A DNA stretch of 64,000 nucleotides from Spirochaetota bacterium. Lineage in GTDB: Bacteria > Spirochaetota > UBA4802 > UBA5550. The DNA lies in NCBI GenBank assembly GCA_016933025.1, contig JAFGBT010000001.1:62001-126000 (forward strand), given 5' to 3'. A program made the translations under genes and the position numbers. Positions within the stretch are counted from its first letter, which is position 1. Each line of letters opens with the position of its first letter. Shown one piece after another: positions 52,650 to 61,257 of this stretch. The notes under the pieces were generated by a model. The model was not told where the DNA came from. It saw only the letters and a program-made list of their open reading frames with translations, and searched no databases.

Positions 52650-53198
52650 CTACTCGAAAACTTCAGCATTTTTAAGAAATGGCAGACCCCTGTCCTTATC
52701 CGATACAACAGGATCACTGATTCCCCAGTCGACGCTGATATCCGGATCATCCCATCGGATTCCCCTGTCAAGCCCAGGATTGTACTCGGCCGTGCACTTG
52801 TAGACGAGGTGGACCGTGTCCGTGAGGGCAAGGAAGCCGTGGGCGAAGCCTGCGGGGATGAAGACCATTATATGGTTTTCATCCGATAACTCGGTTGACA
52901 CCCATTTTCCGAATGTCTGAGAGCCTCTTCGAATATCGACAGCAACGTCAAGCGCCCTCCCCTCTACCACTGATACCAGCTTGCCCTGCGCTGCCGGGGC
53001 AAGCTGATAGTGCAATCCGCGAATCACGAATTTTTTTGAAAATGAATGGTTATCCTGGACGAAGGCTTCTCCGATCCCGTTTGACACGAAATCGGATGTT
53101 TTGTATGTTTCAACAAAAAACCCGCGGTCATCGCGAAATACCTTCGGCTCGATCAGTATAACATCGTGTATGGCCATTCGTTTGAATGCAAACGGCAT
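52650..53198 (-). CDS. rmlC: dTDP-4-dehydrorhamnose 3,5-epimerase
   Basis: A 182-residue cupin: VILIEPKVFRDDRGFFVETYKTSDF, FVQDNHSFSKKFVIRGLHYQL with the catalytic His, GRALDVAVDIRRGSQTFGKW and IPAGFAHGFLALTDT. Third step of rhamnose synthesis. It starts 3 bases after rmlA with AGGAAA as a ribosome-binding site. Confidence 0.97.
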   Translation of the reverse strand: MPFAFKRMAIHDVILIEPKVFRDDRGFFVETYKTSDFVSNGIGEAFVQDNHSFSKKFVIRGLHYQLAPAAQGKLVSVVEGRALDVAVDIRRGSQTFGKWVSTELSDENHIMVFIPAGFAHGFLALTDTVHLVYKCTAEYNPGLDRGIRWDDPDISVDWGISDPVVSDKDRGLPFLKNAEVFE

Positions 53199-53201
53199 AA
53201 T

Positions 53202-54071
53202 TCATTTCCTATCGAGAAATCTGAGAAGATATTCGCCGTACCCTGATTTACGTAGCGGCTCCGCCAGTTCACGCAGCTTGGAGGAATCAATAAAGCCCAT
53301 GCTGAGGGCGATCTCTTCAATGCATGATATCTTAAGCCCCTGCCTGTCTTCGATCGTCTTCACGAATGTCGAAGCATCGATCATGGAATCGTGCGTCCCG
53401 GTATCGAGCCAGGCAAACCCGCGCCCCATTATTTTTACCGTGAGCTGCCCCTTCTCGAGGTAATGCCTGTTAACGTCGGTAATTTCAATTTCTCCCCTGG
53501 CTGACGGTTTGAGATTGCGTGCAATTCCCACCACGCTGTTGTCATAGAAGTACAAACCGGACACGGCGTAATTCGATTTCGGCTTTGCAGGCTTCTCTTC
53601 GATGGACAACACCCGCCCCTGCGTATCGAATTCGACGACGCCATAGCGCTCCGGATCCTGTACATAGTAACCGAACACCACGGCCCCCGTCTTTATAGAT
53701 GCAGCCTCTCTGAGTATTTCCGGAAGCCCGTGGCCGTAGAAGATATTGTCGCCGAGAATGAGGCACACATTGTCTTGCCCGATAAATTGTTCACCCACCA
53801 GGAACGCGTCCGCCAGCCCCCTCGGCTCTTTCTGGATTTCGTAGGAAAATGACATGCCGAGCTGGCTCCCGTCGCCAAGAAGCTCTTTGAACCTGCCGGT
53901 ATCTTCCGGAGTCGATATTATAAGGACTTCCCGTATCCCCGCGAGCATCAGGATCGACAGCGGGTAATAGATCATCGGTTTGTCGTAAACCGGCAAAAGC
54001 TGCTTGCAGATCACCCTGGTTATCGGGTACAGGCGTGTGCCAGATCCTCCCGCTAAAATTATTCCTTTCAT
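53202..54071 (-). CDS. rmlA: Glucose-1-phosphate thymidylyltransferase
   Basis: A 289-residue Rml[47 protein letters not shown] has the GxGTRL and Lys of the nucleotidyltransferase site, and [46 protein letters not shown] follow. It makes dTDP-glucose, first step of dTDP-rhamnose. First gene of rmlACDB. ATG 54071 is the canonical start. Confidence 0.97.
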   Translation of the reverse strand: MKGIILAGGSGTRLYPITRVICKQLLPVYDKPMIYYPLSILMLAGIREVLIISTPEDTGRFKELLGDGSQLGMSFSYEIQKEPRGLADAFLVGEQFIGQDNVCLILGDNIFYGHGLPEILREAASIKTGAVVFGYYVQDPERYGVVEFDTQGRVLSIEEKPAKPKSNYAVSGLYFYDNSVVGIARNLKPSARGEIEITDVNRHYLEKGQLTVKIMGRGFAWLDTGTHDSMIDASTFVKTIEDRQGLKISCIEEIALSMGFIDSSKLRELAEPLRKSGYGEYLLRFLDRK

Positions 54072-54193
54072 ATGCCCCCCCCGGGGAATGTATTTAATAA
54101 TCAATAACGCCAGTAATATTGTTTAAATTCAACAAAAATTTATCAAATCTGTCCGGCTGAAACTATTCACCTGAGATGCAGATGATGATAAAA

Positions 54194-54222
54194 AATCAGG
54201 CCTGTTCAAAACAGGCCTGATT
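54194..54222. terminator. Terminator hairpin between rmlA and the TPGYWKNH protein gene
   Basis: A 12-bp perfect stem (AATCAGGCCTGT / ACAGGCCTGATT) with loop TCAAA, followed on the reverse strand by a T-run (TTTTTT from 54195 leftward). It ends the gene at 54251-55003; a TTTTG on the other side gives it weak forward activity. Confidence 0.8.
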
Positions 54223-54250
54223 TTGTAATATTCATTTTCTTAAATACTAA

Positions 54251-55003
54251 TCAGTCGCAATCCCCGCTGTTGTTAAATTCGTCAAGAATATCCTTCAGGT
54301 ACGTCATATAATCCTTACTGAAACCTCCCGACATCAGATAACTATCAGCCTCGTCCAGGATATCCTGGCTGAAGCTCGAGCCCGATAATAAATTCAGTTT
54401 GGCCGCTATAAGGTGCTTCACCAGGATAAGATTTTTATCTTTTGAAAGCGGTGTCTTGAGAAACTCGATCAGCTCAGCCTGGGTATAGGATACCCCGCCA
54501 ATTTCCATGATTGACACGGGCCATGATTCTGAATGGTTTTTCCAGTATCCGGGAGTTCTCGGGCACCAAATTGAACACGGGCAATAGAAGGTCACCGGTT
54601 CGAGTTCAACGATATCCTCAAGGATCGAATCATAATCAGTATTGTGCCAAATCACAGTGATTCCCTCTACGGTCACGTCCCCACAGAACTGCTTCGGCCA
54701 GATATCGCTTATCGCGAGTGGAATTGAATACATCTCAAACCACTCATATTCCCCGGGAACGCGCTGTACCGTTACCCTCCCGGAAACGTCGATAGATTCC
54801 GTTCCATTGCTTACCACAAATGAATAAGAAATATTAGCGTATTCATGATAATACCAATTCGCAAGTAATTCACCTGAAATCGTAAAACCACTACAATTTG
54901 CAGTAATTGTGACATTCTCCAGCTGACAGGCCTCTGCTCTCGCATTCATCATCGCAAGGCCAGCTAAAAGAATAAAAACAATAAATAAAAATCGTTTTTT
55001 CAT
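54251..55003 (-). CDS. Secreted protein with a CxxTPGYWKNH motif
   Basis: A 250-residue exported protein. The signal peptide is MKKRFLFIVFILLAGLAMMNARA. The mature part starts with a beta-rich domain of about 110 residues, then a cysteine cluster (CPCSIWCPRTPGYWKNHSESW, about 140-160), whose TPGYWKNH core is found in secreted proteins of varied bacteria, often near their C-termini. The last 80 residues are helical, ending CD. Six or more Cys suggest disulfides in the periplasm or on the surface. It sits inside the polysaccharide region but has its own terminator, so a link to it is inference. Confidence 0.75.
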   Translation of the reverse strand: MKKRFLFIVFILLAGLAMMNARAEACQLENVTITANCSGFTISGELLANWYYHEYANISYSFVVSNGTESIDVSGRVTVQRVPGEYEWFEMYSIPLAISDIWPKQFCGDVTVEGITVIWHNTDYDSILEDIVELEPVTFYCPCSIWCPRTPGYWKNHSESWPVSIMEIGGVSYTQAELIEFLKTPLSKDKNLILVKHLIAAKLNLLSGSSFSQDILDEADSYLMSGGFSKDYMTYLKDILDEFNNSGDCD

Positions 55004-55331
55004 TTAATTTCCCCCTCATTATATAGAAAATCAAAATATTCGTTTCCCAAGGAATAAAATTATTTCACGATAAATAAGCTGAAATAATAAACCGTCCGGG
55101 ATTGCTTTTTATTGAATTGCATAAAACAAATCACACCTTATTATTACAATTACTTTTTTATCGAAAAATAATATTTACGGAAAATATAGATATTTATAAT
55201 AAAATTATCTGGCCAAAATCTGATATACCAAAAAAAGGCCTTTGTTTTTCCCATTTATATTAAAATAAGCCTAATAAAACTGCTAATAAGAATTTAATAT
55301 ACTTGTATATGCAAACAATTCATTTCATGAA
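55004..55331. other. AT-rich intergenic region, no gene seen
   Basis: Very AT-rich sequence without a coding frame. A small AT stem (AATTCAT / ATGAATT) overlaps the stop of the AMP-ligase gene at 55317-55333. The promoter of the TPGYWKNH gene is expected here but I could not fix it. Confidence 0.5.
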
Positions 55332-56882
55332 TTACTGAGCTATACTCACGCAAGCTGACCGATCTGTCTTCCCGTTCGCTTTTTTGGGCAGGGCGCGGAC
55401 AAATATTATATCTTCCGGCATTTTGAATTTCGGGAGTTTCAAGGAGCAATATTCAAATACCTTTTCCGAAATGCATTCTTTCTCAATTGGTACGGCAATC
55501 GCCACAAGCTTATTCCCTTTCAGCTCATCCGATTTTCCGATAACCGCCACCTCTACTATAAGCCCGCTTTCCATGATAACGTCCTCAATTTCCTGAGGAT
55601 TGATCCGGTGACCGCTGACTTTGAGAAGGTTGTCCTTGCGTCCCACCAGATAAAAATACCCTTCCTCGTCCATGTACGCGAGATCGCCGGTATGATAGCC
55701 GTTCTCGTCTAGCACCCGCGAGGTAGTTTCCGGGTCTTTCCAGTACCCCCTCATGATGTTCGGCCCCGAGGCTGTTAGCTCGCCCGTCTCTCCCGGCGGG
55801 ACTTCTTTTCCGCTCTCATCAAGGACGCGTAACGTCACGCCCGGTATTGCCTTGCCTATTGAATCTATTTTTCTCCCGAAATCCGAGGGCTCGAGATAGC
55901 TCAGACGCGCCGACGCTTCCGTCGCTCCGTACATGATGAATATATCAGTATGATCGGGAAGCGCCTTTCTGAGGTCTTCCTTGATCTGCCGCGCCATGTG
56001 CCCGCCCGCCTGTGAGCAATAGCGGAGCGAAACTAGCCTGTCCCTGCTCGCGGCCAGCGGAGACCGGTGCAGCAAATATGCAAATGTCGAGGGTACGCCG
56101 GACATCCCGGTCACCTGCTCGTCGATCATCTGCTTCACGACCGCGCCGGTATAGGCGAACTTGTTGTTGAGGACGACCGATCCGCCCACGGCGAAGTGGG
56201 TATTGAGGAGCGACTTGCCCATGACGTAGAAAAATGGCAGCACCACCAACTGACGGTCATCCTTCGTCAATTTAAGATACTCGCATATGGAGTTGGTATT
56301 GTGCACGATATTAAAATGTGAAAGCATGGCGCCCTTCGGCGTGCCTGTCGATCCCGAGGTGTAGATGAGACAGGCCAGGTCTTCCGCAGGCACCTCTATA
56401 TCGGGATTTGAAGGATCGCCGGACTCGAACAGATCTTCGAGCTGAAGCACAGGGAACGGCATGCCGTCCCAGGCGGATTTCGGCCGCGATATGATCATGG
56501 CCTTCATCGAAACCGATGAAACTGGCGTCTCTGAAAGCATGGCCTCGAAACGGTCTGAAGATATAATCACCGCTGGTTCGATCTCGCGTAACAGCGGCGC
56601 CAGCTTGTCTGGTTTCGTGTCCGTGCCGAGCGACACAAAGACTGCCCCTGTTTTGAGGACCCCATAATAGCTCGCCACATATTCAAGGCTGTTATGCAGA
56701 AGTATCACGACCCTGTCCCCGCGCGACACTCCCATGCCTGCGAGGGCCCGTGACAGTCGGTTTGCTTTTGCATTGATCTCGCCATACGTCACGCGCGTCT
56801 GCTCGTGTATGATGGCGATTTTATCGGGGAAACGCTCTGCGCTTGTTTCAAGAAAATGATGGATGAGTGTGGATTTCTTCAT
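55332..56882 (-). CDS. AMP-forming acyl ligase (class I adenylate-forming enzyme)
   Basis: A 516-residue ANL enzyme: LIYTSGSTGTPKGAMLSH (A3), YGATEASARLSYL (A5), TASGPNIMRGYWKDPETT, YHTGDLAYMDEEGYFYLVGRKDNLLKVSGHRINPQEIED (A7/A8) and the catalytic Lys in PKKANGKTDRSA (A10). It activates a carboxylate as an acyl-AMP and passes it to CoA or a carrier protein. No carrier-protein gene is next to it. Its position next to a WbpG-like amidotransferase suggests it may activate an acyl group used in sugar decoration. Confidence 0.9.
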   Translation of the reverse strand: MKKSTLIHHFLETSAERFPDKIAIIHEQTRVTYGEINAKANRLSRALAGMGVSRGDRVVILLHNSLEYVASYYGVLKTGAVFVSLGTDTKPDKLAPLLREIEPAVIISSDRFEAMLSETPVSSVSMKAMIISRPKSAWDGMPFPVLQLEDLFESGDPSNPDIEVPAEDLACLIYTSGSTGTPKGAMLSHFNIVHNTNSICEYLKLTKDDRQLVVLPFFYVMGKSLLNTHFAVGGSVVLNNKFAYTGAVVKQMIDEQVTGMSGVPSTFAYLLHRSPLAASRDRLVSLRYCSQAGGHMARQIKEDLRKALPDHTDIFIMYGATEASARLSYLEPSDFGRKIDSIGKAIPGVTLRVLDESGKEVPPGETGELTASGPNIMRGYWKDPETTSRVLDENGYHTGDLAYMDEEGYFYLVGRKDNLLKVSGHRINPQEIEDVIMESGLIVEVAVIGKSDELKGNKLVAIAVPIEKECISEKVFEYCSLKLPKFKMPEDIIFVRALPKKANGKTDRSACVSIAQ

Positions 56883-56893
56883 ATCATTCGTTT

Positions 56894-56934
56894 GCCCCCT
56901 CTCCCCGCGGGAGAGGGGGTCGGGGGTGAGGGTG
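56894..56934. repeat. CCCTCTCCC-type palindromic repeat, copy 3
   Basis: An 11-bp perfect stem CCCCCTCTCCC / GGGAGAGGGGG with a 3-base loop, followed by TCGGGGGTGAGGGTG. It fills the gap between the AMP-ligase and WbpG-like genes. Confidence 0.75.
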
Positions 56935-56939
56935 TTATT

Positions 56940-57938
56940 TTATTTCACCTCGATACCGAGCCTCTCCGCGCCATACCGTACCATCTTCATGTCTTCGGGT
57001 TGATTGGTCTTCTTGATCCCCTCCTCCCGGTCCATGGACCCCGAGCGGACAATTCCGGCTATCTCCCATGCGTATGGATGGAAGCCGAATTTCTGCCTGT
57101 GGATATAATTCGCCAGCGCGTTCAGAGTACAGTTCGATGAATTCGGGTCCGTGTCCTCAGGCATCACCCAGCCGAGCGATTGTATGAGCTTGACGATATC
57201 GTTCTCATTGTATTTCATGAAAGCCAGGGGGTGGATGTTAATAGGCCAGCGGTTTGCGTCGATCTTCAATTCTTCGTCGGATATAAAAAAAGGCTTCAGC
57301 TCGTCCGGAAATCGTTTGAACAGGGGATCGCGAACGGTCTTGTTGGTAATTGCCTGCATGCGGGGACTTGTCTGCATGATGGCCGAGGTTATAGGAGCCT
57401 GACCGGGAGACCATCCGTACGCTGCAAGCGGAATGCCCATATGCAATGCAGTTTTAAGAACCAGTGATTTCACGTGGCCGATGCAGGTGGTGCAGATGGA
57501 GCTTGCCCGGTCGAGCGTCTTGGGGCTGTAGAAATCTTCTTTTGCAGCTACCGCGAACACTCTCTTCATGAGTTCAAATGACGGTCTGACGAACATGGAC
57601 GTTGCCCCACACAAATCGGTCATATGAACGATATTCTTCGCCGCTCGAGGCGATATAAAACCGTTGTCGAAGGTGAGCGCCAGGATCCTCATTCCGTACT
57701 TTTTTGCCAGCACATAAAGGGTATACGTTGAGTCCTTGCCGCCGCTGTATGCCATGATGACGTCGTAGTCGTATTTTCCCCTGACGCTTTCGAGAAGGTC
57801 CTCGAATTTCTTGGTATACTCTTTCTTCTTCTCATCATCAGGAATCTGCGCACTCAGACAGTAATTGCACACATGGACACTGTCAAATTGTATGCCGGGA
57901 AATGTTTCCGGCAGGACACATCGAGAACAATGTTGCAT
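56940..57938 (-). CDS. N-acetyl sugar amidotransferase, WbpG/PseA-like
   Basis: A 332-residue PP-loop ATPase. MQHCSRCVLPETFPGIQFD and CNYC give the N-terminal Cys pairs typical of this family, the PP-loop is MAYSGGKDSTYTLYVL (about residues 63-78), and ICTTCIGHVKS provides a second Cys pair. Members amidate a nucleotide sugar at a carboxyl or amino group using ammonia from a partner glutaminase (WbpG with HisH2/HisF2-like subunits, or PseA). No hisH/hisF-like genes are adjacent, so the partner would lie elsewhere. Confidence 0.88.
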   Translation of the reverse strand: MQHCSRCVLPETFPGIQFDSVHVCNYCLSAQIPDDEKKKEYTKKFEDLLESVRGKYDYDVIMAYSGGKDSTYTLYVLAKKYGMRILALTFDNGFISPRAAKNIVHMTDLCGATSMFVRPSFELMKRVFAVAAKEDFYSPKTLDRASSICTTCIGHVKSLVLKTALHMGIPLAAYGWSPGQAPITSAIMQTSPRMQAITNKTVRDPLFKRFPDELKPFFISDEELKIDANRWPINIHPLAFMKYNENDIVKLIQSLGWVMPEDTDPNSSNCTLNALANYIHRQKFGFHPYAWEIAGIVRSGSMDREEGIKKTNQPEDMKMVRYGAERLGIEVK

Positions 57939-58562
57939 TAATTATTATCCTTCAAAAAAGTATGGTTATGCAGGCATTCGCAACTGAAATTATCTGGTAT
58001 TACCGCTATTTGCTCACCTTAATAACCAGTGATCATTGAAATTTATGATTTGTTTTCCTATATTTTATTCTCTCGGTTTTTGTCAATACACTTTTCCACC
58101 TGATATATATACACAATGAACAATATTCCGCCCAGCCGGTATGTCATTCGCAACCGAAAATCGACGAAACTGCATCTTTTTTATTAATTGACTTTCATTG
58201 CACCCATGAAGTAATTGCACATTTTCTTTCTCGGGATCGGCATTATGAAAAATTTTTTAATTTCACAATTTGAAAAAAATATAAAATTTTCATCCAGACA
58301 GCTTGACGATCTCTAAAATCTTCAATATCTTCATTTGGTTTTAGGTATTTTCTCTCTTTGCCTTTTGATTCGTAGTTCTTTACATAAATGTGATCAAAGC
58401 AATTATGAATCATGGCTGATGTTTATGATTTTTTATATACAGAGTGAAAAAGGATATGGAGGACATCTTAACATGGAGCTTTTTAGCCCTCTGCCCAAAT
58501 TCCGGGTGAACATTTATTGTATAAAACAACCATCTATCATTATACGTTCAATTGGTAACACA
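57939..58562. other. AT-rich intergenic region upstream of the PKD/LamG lipoprotein
   Basis: No gene is supported. TTGACG (58303-58308), 17 bases, TATCTT is a fair promoter and would give a leader of about 225 bases. A GGAGG at 58458-58462 precedes an ATG at 58473, an in-frame alternative start that would put 30 residues before the signal peptide. Confidence 0.5.
58303..58331 (+). promoter_or_regulatory. Possible promoter of the PKD/LamG lipoprotein gene
   Basis: TTGACG, 17 bases, TATCTT. Five and four matches to the sigma-70 consensus. Confidence 0.35.
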
Positions 58563-61061
58563 ATGTTCAGATCGTTTATAATTCTCATCATCGCCTGTTG
58601 TTTTTCCGCCTGCACCCTCTTCGCGGACAGCCCATTCAGTCTTAAAAGGATGCTATTGTTCGCTTCAATGCCGATTGTTGAATTAAACATCAATGCTTCT
58701 GCGGAATCTGCCGAAGTCGGCGAAGAAATCCTATTCAATGCGGAAATCAATGACGCCCTGGGCAACCCAACGAGATGCCGCTATCAATGGGATTTCGGCG
58801 ACCATTCCATGGGCGTGCGCGAGGGACGATCTATTGCACATAGCTTTATGCGGCCAGGTGTTTACACGGTCAAACTAACGGTCATCGGTGTAGATACCCG
58901 CATTGTAACCACCACCATAACCGTTACTGGCGAATACATAAAACTGCACCCCAGACCGGCCGCAGCCCCTGTTGTCTATTACAAGTTTGACGACAATCTG
59001 AACGACTCATCCGTCAATGCCCTGCATGCCGCCTGGTCGGAAAGCGGAACATTCGTCAATGGCGCCCAGGAAAAGGCCATTTTAACCGGAATCGCCGGCT
59101 ATGTCCATGCCCCCGATGCCAGCCATGTTATCGGCGGCTCCAGCGTCCTTACGGTATCATTCTGGGCAAGGAAAACATCGGCATACTCCAGCGGCTACAT
59201 GATCAGCTACCCGGGCCTGTTTTCACTCTGGATGCGGGACGGCGGCCAGTGTCTCATGGGGCAGGTAATAACGACAAACGGTACTGCTACGGCAGAAACA
59301 TGGCATATGAGCGCAACAGACACCAATTGGCACCATTATGTTCTTTCATATGACGGCTCCACAATCCGGATCTATTTTGACGGCAAAGAATGCCTCACCC
59401 CGGGCACATGCCCCGTTGCGCAATCCGGCGCTGTATCAACATCGGGAGATCATATATACATTGGCGTTAATAATCCCTCCGGCTCGCCCTTCCGGGGCGA
59501 ATTCGATGAGATTAAGATATTTGAGAGCACCCTCACTCCGGACGAGCTCTTCATCGGTTTCGAGCTCTGGCATGCTGATTTTCATGCAAGAACATCTCAA
59601 TATTTATACGCGAGAATTCCGGGGGAAATCACCATGGACGCTTCGAACACCCTCGCAATAACGATCACCGGAGACACCGGTTATTCGGCCACCCTGGTGA
59701 ATAAATCTGCTTTGCAATCGGTTGAGCGGGTCCTGCTCAACAATTCCTCCCTTCCGGCAGGAAACTATACGCTAACGGCGACACTCCGCAATGCATCGTC
59801 GACCGTGCTCGACACCATCCGGGAGCAATTTCCAAAATCATACAACGGTTCCCCGACCGTGGGCATTGACGAGAACAACGCTATACGAGTCAACGGCAAC
59901 CTCTTCTTTCCCGTCACCCCGTTCATGCTGAACATCGTGGACATCCCCACCTGGAAGACCAATAGCTACATAAGCATGCTTAACAGCCAGGGGTTCCCTC
60001 ATGACTATACCGCGGATGGCTGGGATTCATACCTCAACAGCAGTACGTCAAATGGCATTAAGGCACTCGGTCCTGGAGGTTCATGGGGCGAACTCATCGA
60101 CGGCAGGTATATCACTGGAGACGGCGGACGAAATTCAGACATCAGGATTATCGATAAGTATGTCAACAAATCGAAAAATAATCCCGGCCTTTTCGCCTGG
60201 ATATGGCGCGATGAACCGGACGGTGGTGATGAGAAAATCTATTTGCCGGCAGAAGTGCTTCGCGCATGGACAAAACGAACACATGCATTGGACCCGCAGC
60301 ACCCGGTTTCCATCAACCTGCTCGGTGAATACCTTCGTGACACCTATCCCTCCTGGGCGTGGACACGCAGCGGCTTTTACCAGTACCTCGATAACGCCGG
60401 CCGCTTTGGACGCCGCACACCGGTTGCGGACATGTACAGCATAGATTATTACGCCATCGAATTCGCGGCGACCAGGGGAACGACCATTACCTCCCTCTGC
60501 ACGGTCCTTGATGAGCTGCGGAGACGTTCATACAACCTTGTACCATGCATGTCATTTGTGGAAACATGCGATATCGACCAGGCAGAGGGAGGCATGGCGC
60601 ACCCGACTCCCTGGTCGCCGACTCCGGAACAGCTCAGGATGGTCATCTGGATCAACGTGGTCCATGGCATGAAGGGAATTGAATGGTTCCATTATTTCGG
60701 GACCACCCCTGCCGCGAACTACCAGGTCATGAGCACCTTCGTTGACCAGATTACCCGGCTCACACCGGTTGTACTTGGCCCGGAAATCAATCCGGCTGTT
60801 ACCGTGACCGTTTCGGACGCCAGGATTGACACCATGGTGAGGCAACACGATGGGAAAACCTACCTTTTTGCGGTGCGCGTATGCAATCTCGATTCAAGCG
60901 GGAACACCATTGGCTCCCCGGTACCGGCGACCATCCATATTGACGGAGTCGGCACGGGGACAGCCACGGTGTTCGATGAAAGCCGCTCGCTTCCCGTGAC
61001 AAGCGGCTCTCTTCAAGATACATTTAATCCGGCCGCCGTTCATATTTATGTGATAGAATGA
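58563..61061 (+). CDS. Large surface lipoprotein with PKD and LamG-like domains and a glycosidase-like C-terminus
   Basis: An 832-residue protein. The signal peptide FIILIIACCFSAC ends in a lipobox at Cys16. Residues about 40-130 form a PKD domain (SAEVGEEILFNAEI, YQWDFGDHSMG, HSFMRPGVYTVKLTV). Residues 145-345 form a LamG/concanavalin-like jellyroll (VVYYKFDDNLNDSSVNALHA, FWARKTSAYSSG, NWHHYVLSYDGSTIRIYFDGKE, FDEIKIFESTLTPDEL). The C-terminal 400 residues (NNPGLFAWIWRDEP, VADMYSIDYYAIEF, MKGIEWFHYF) look like a TIM-barrel glycoside hydrolase with candidate Asp/Glu in WRDEPDGGDEK; activity is not shown. Its position beside the polysaccharide cluster suggests a role in sugar binding or trimming. 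Confidence 0.8.
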   Translation: MFRSFIILIIACCFSACTLFADSPFSLKRMLLFASMPIVELNINASAESAEVGEEILFNAEINDALGNPTRCRYQWDFGDHSMGVREGRSIAHSFMRPGVYTVKLTVIGVDTRIVTTTITVTGEYIKLHPRPAAAPVVYYKFDDNLNDSSVNALHAAWSESGTFVNGAQEKAILTGIAGYVHAPDASHVIGGSSVLTVSFWARKTSAYSSGYMISYPGLFSLWMRDGGQCLMGQVITTNGTATAETWHMSATDTNWHHYVLSYDGSTIRIYFDGKECLTPGTCPVAQSGAVSTSGDHIYIGVNNPSGSPFRGEFDEIKIFESTLTPDELFIGFELWHADFHARTSQYLYARIPGEITMDASNTLAITITGDTGYSATLVNKSALQSVERVLLNNSSLPAGNYTLTATLRNASSTVLDTIREQFPKSYNGSPTVGIDENNAIRVNGNLFFPVTPFMLNIVDIPTWKTNSYISMLNSQGFPHDYTADGWDSYLNSSTSNGIKALGPGGSWGELIDGRYITGDGGRNSDIRIIDKYVNKSKNNPGLFAWIWRDEPDGGDEKIYLPAEVLRAWTKRTHALDPQHPVSINLLGEYLRDTYPSWAWTRSGFYQYLDNAGRFGRRTPVADMYSIDYYAIEFAATRGTTITSLCTVLDELRRRSYNLVPCMSFVETCDIDQAEGGMAHPTPWSPTPEQLRMVIWINVVHGMKGIEWFHYFGTTPAANYQVMSTFVDQITRLTPVVLGPEINPAVTVTVSDARIDTMVRQHDGKTYLFAVRVCNLDSSGNTIGSPVPATIHIDGVGTGTATVFDESRSLPVTSGSLQDTFNPAAVHIYVIE

Positions 61062-61173
61062 CGTAAAAATATCATATCTCGCCGTATCGATTGTCGCTGT
61101 TTGATATAATAATCAACGATAAAGCGCCGCATCATGAGCCTCTGATTTTCCTCAGAGAAGATGCAAGTTGTTG

Positions 61174-61201
61174 TAGACATATACAGAAGCGATCGTACAA
61201 T
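61174..61201 (+). promoter_or_regulatory. Sigma-70-like promoter for the two-gene glycosyltransferase operon
   Basis: TAGACA (61174-61179), 16 bases, TACAAT (61196-61201). Each hexamer has five consensus matches; it lies about 57 bases before the ATG at 61258. Confidence 0.45.
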
Positions 61202-61257
61202 TGTGCCCATGTAATATCTTCGCGATATAGCGGACTTCATTGTATCCGGAGGGGTTA

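Noticed and set aside
58116..58181. Short forward frame of 21 codons behind TTGTCA / TATATA
   Set aside because: No ribosome-binding site and no similarity; more likely chance in AT-rich sequence.
58335..58562. N-terminal extension of the PKD/LamG lipoprotein by 76 residues
   Set aside because: It would put the lipoprotein signal peptide in the middle of the protein, and the region holds a promoter-like sequence.
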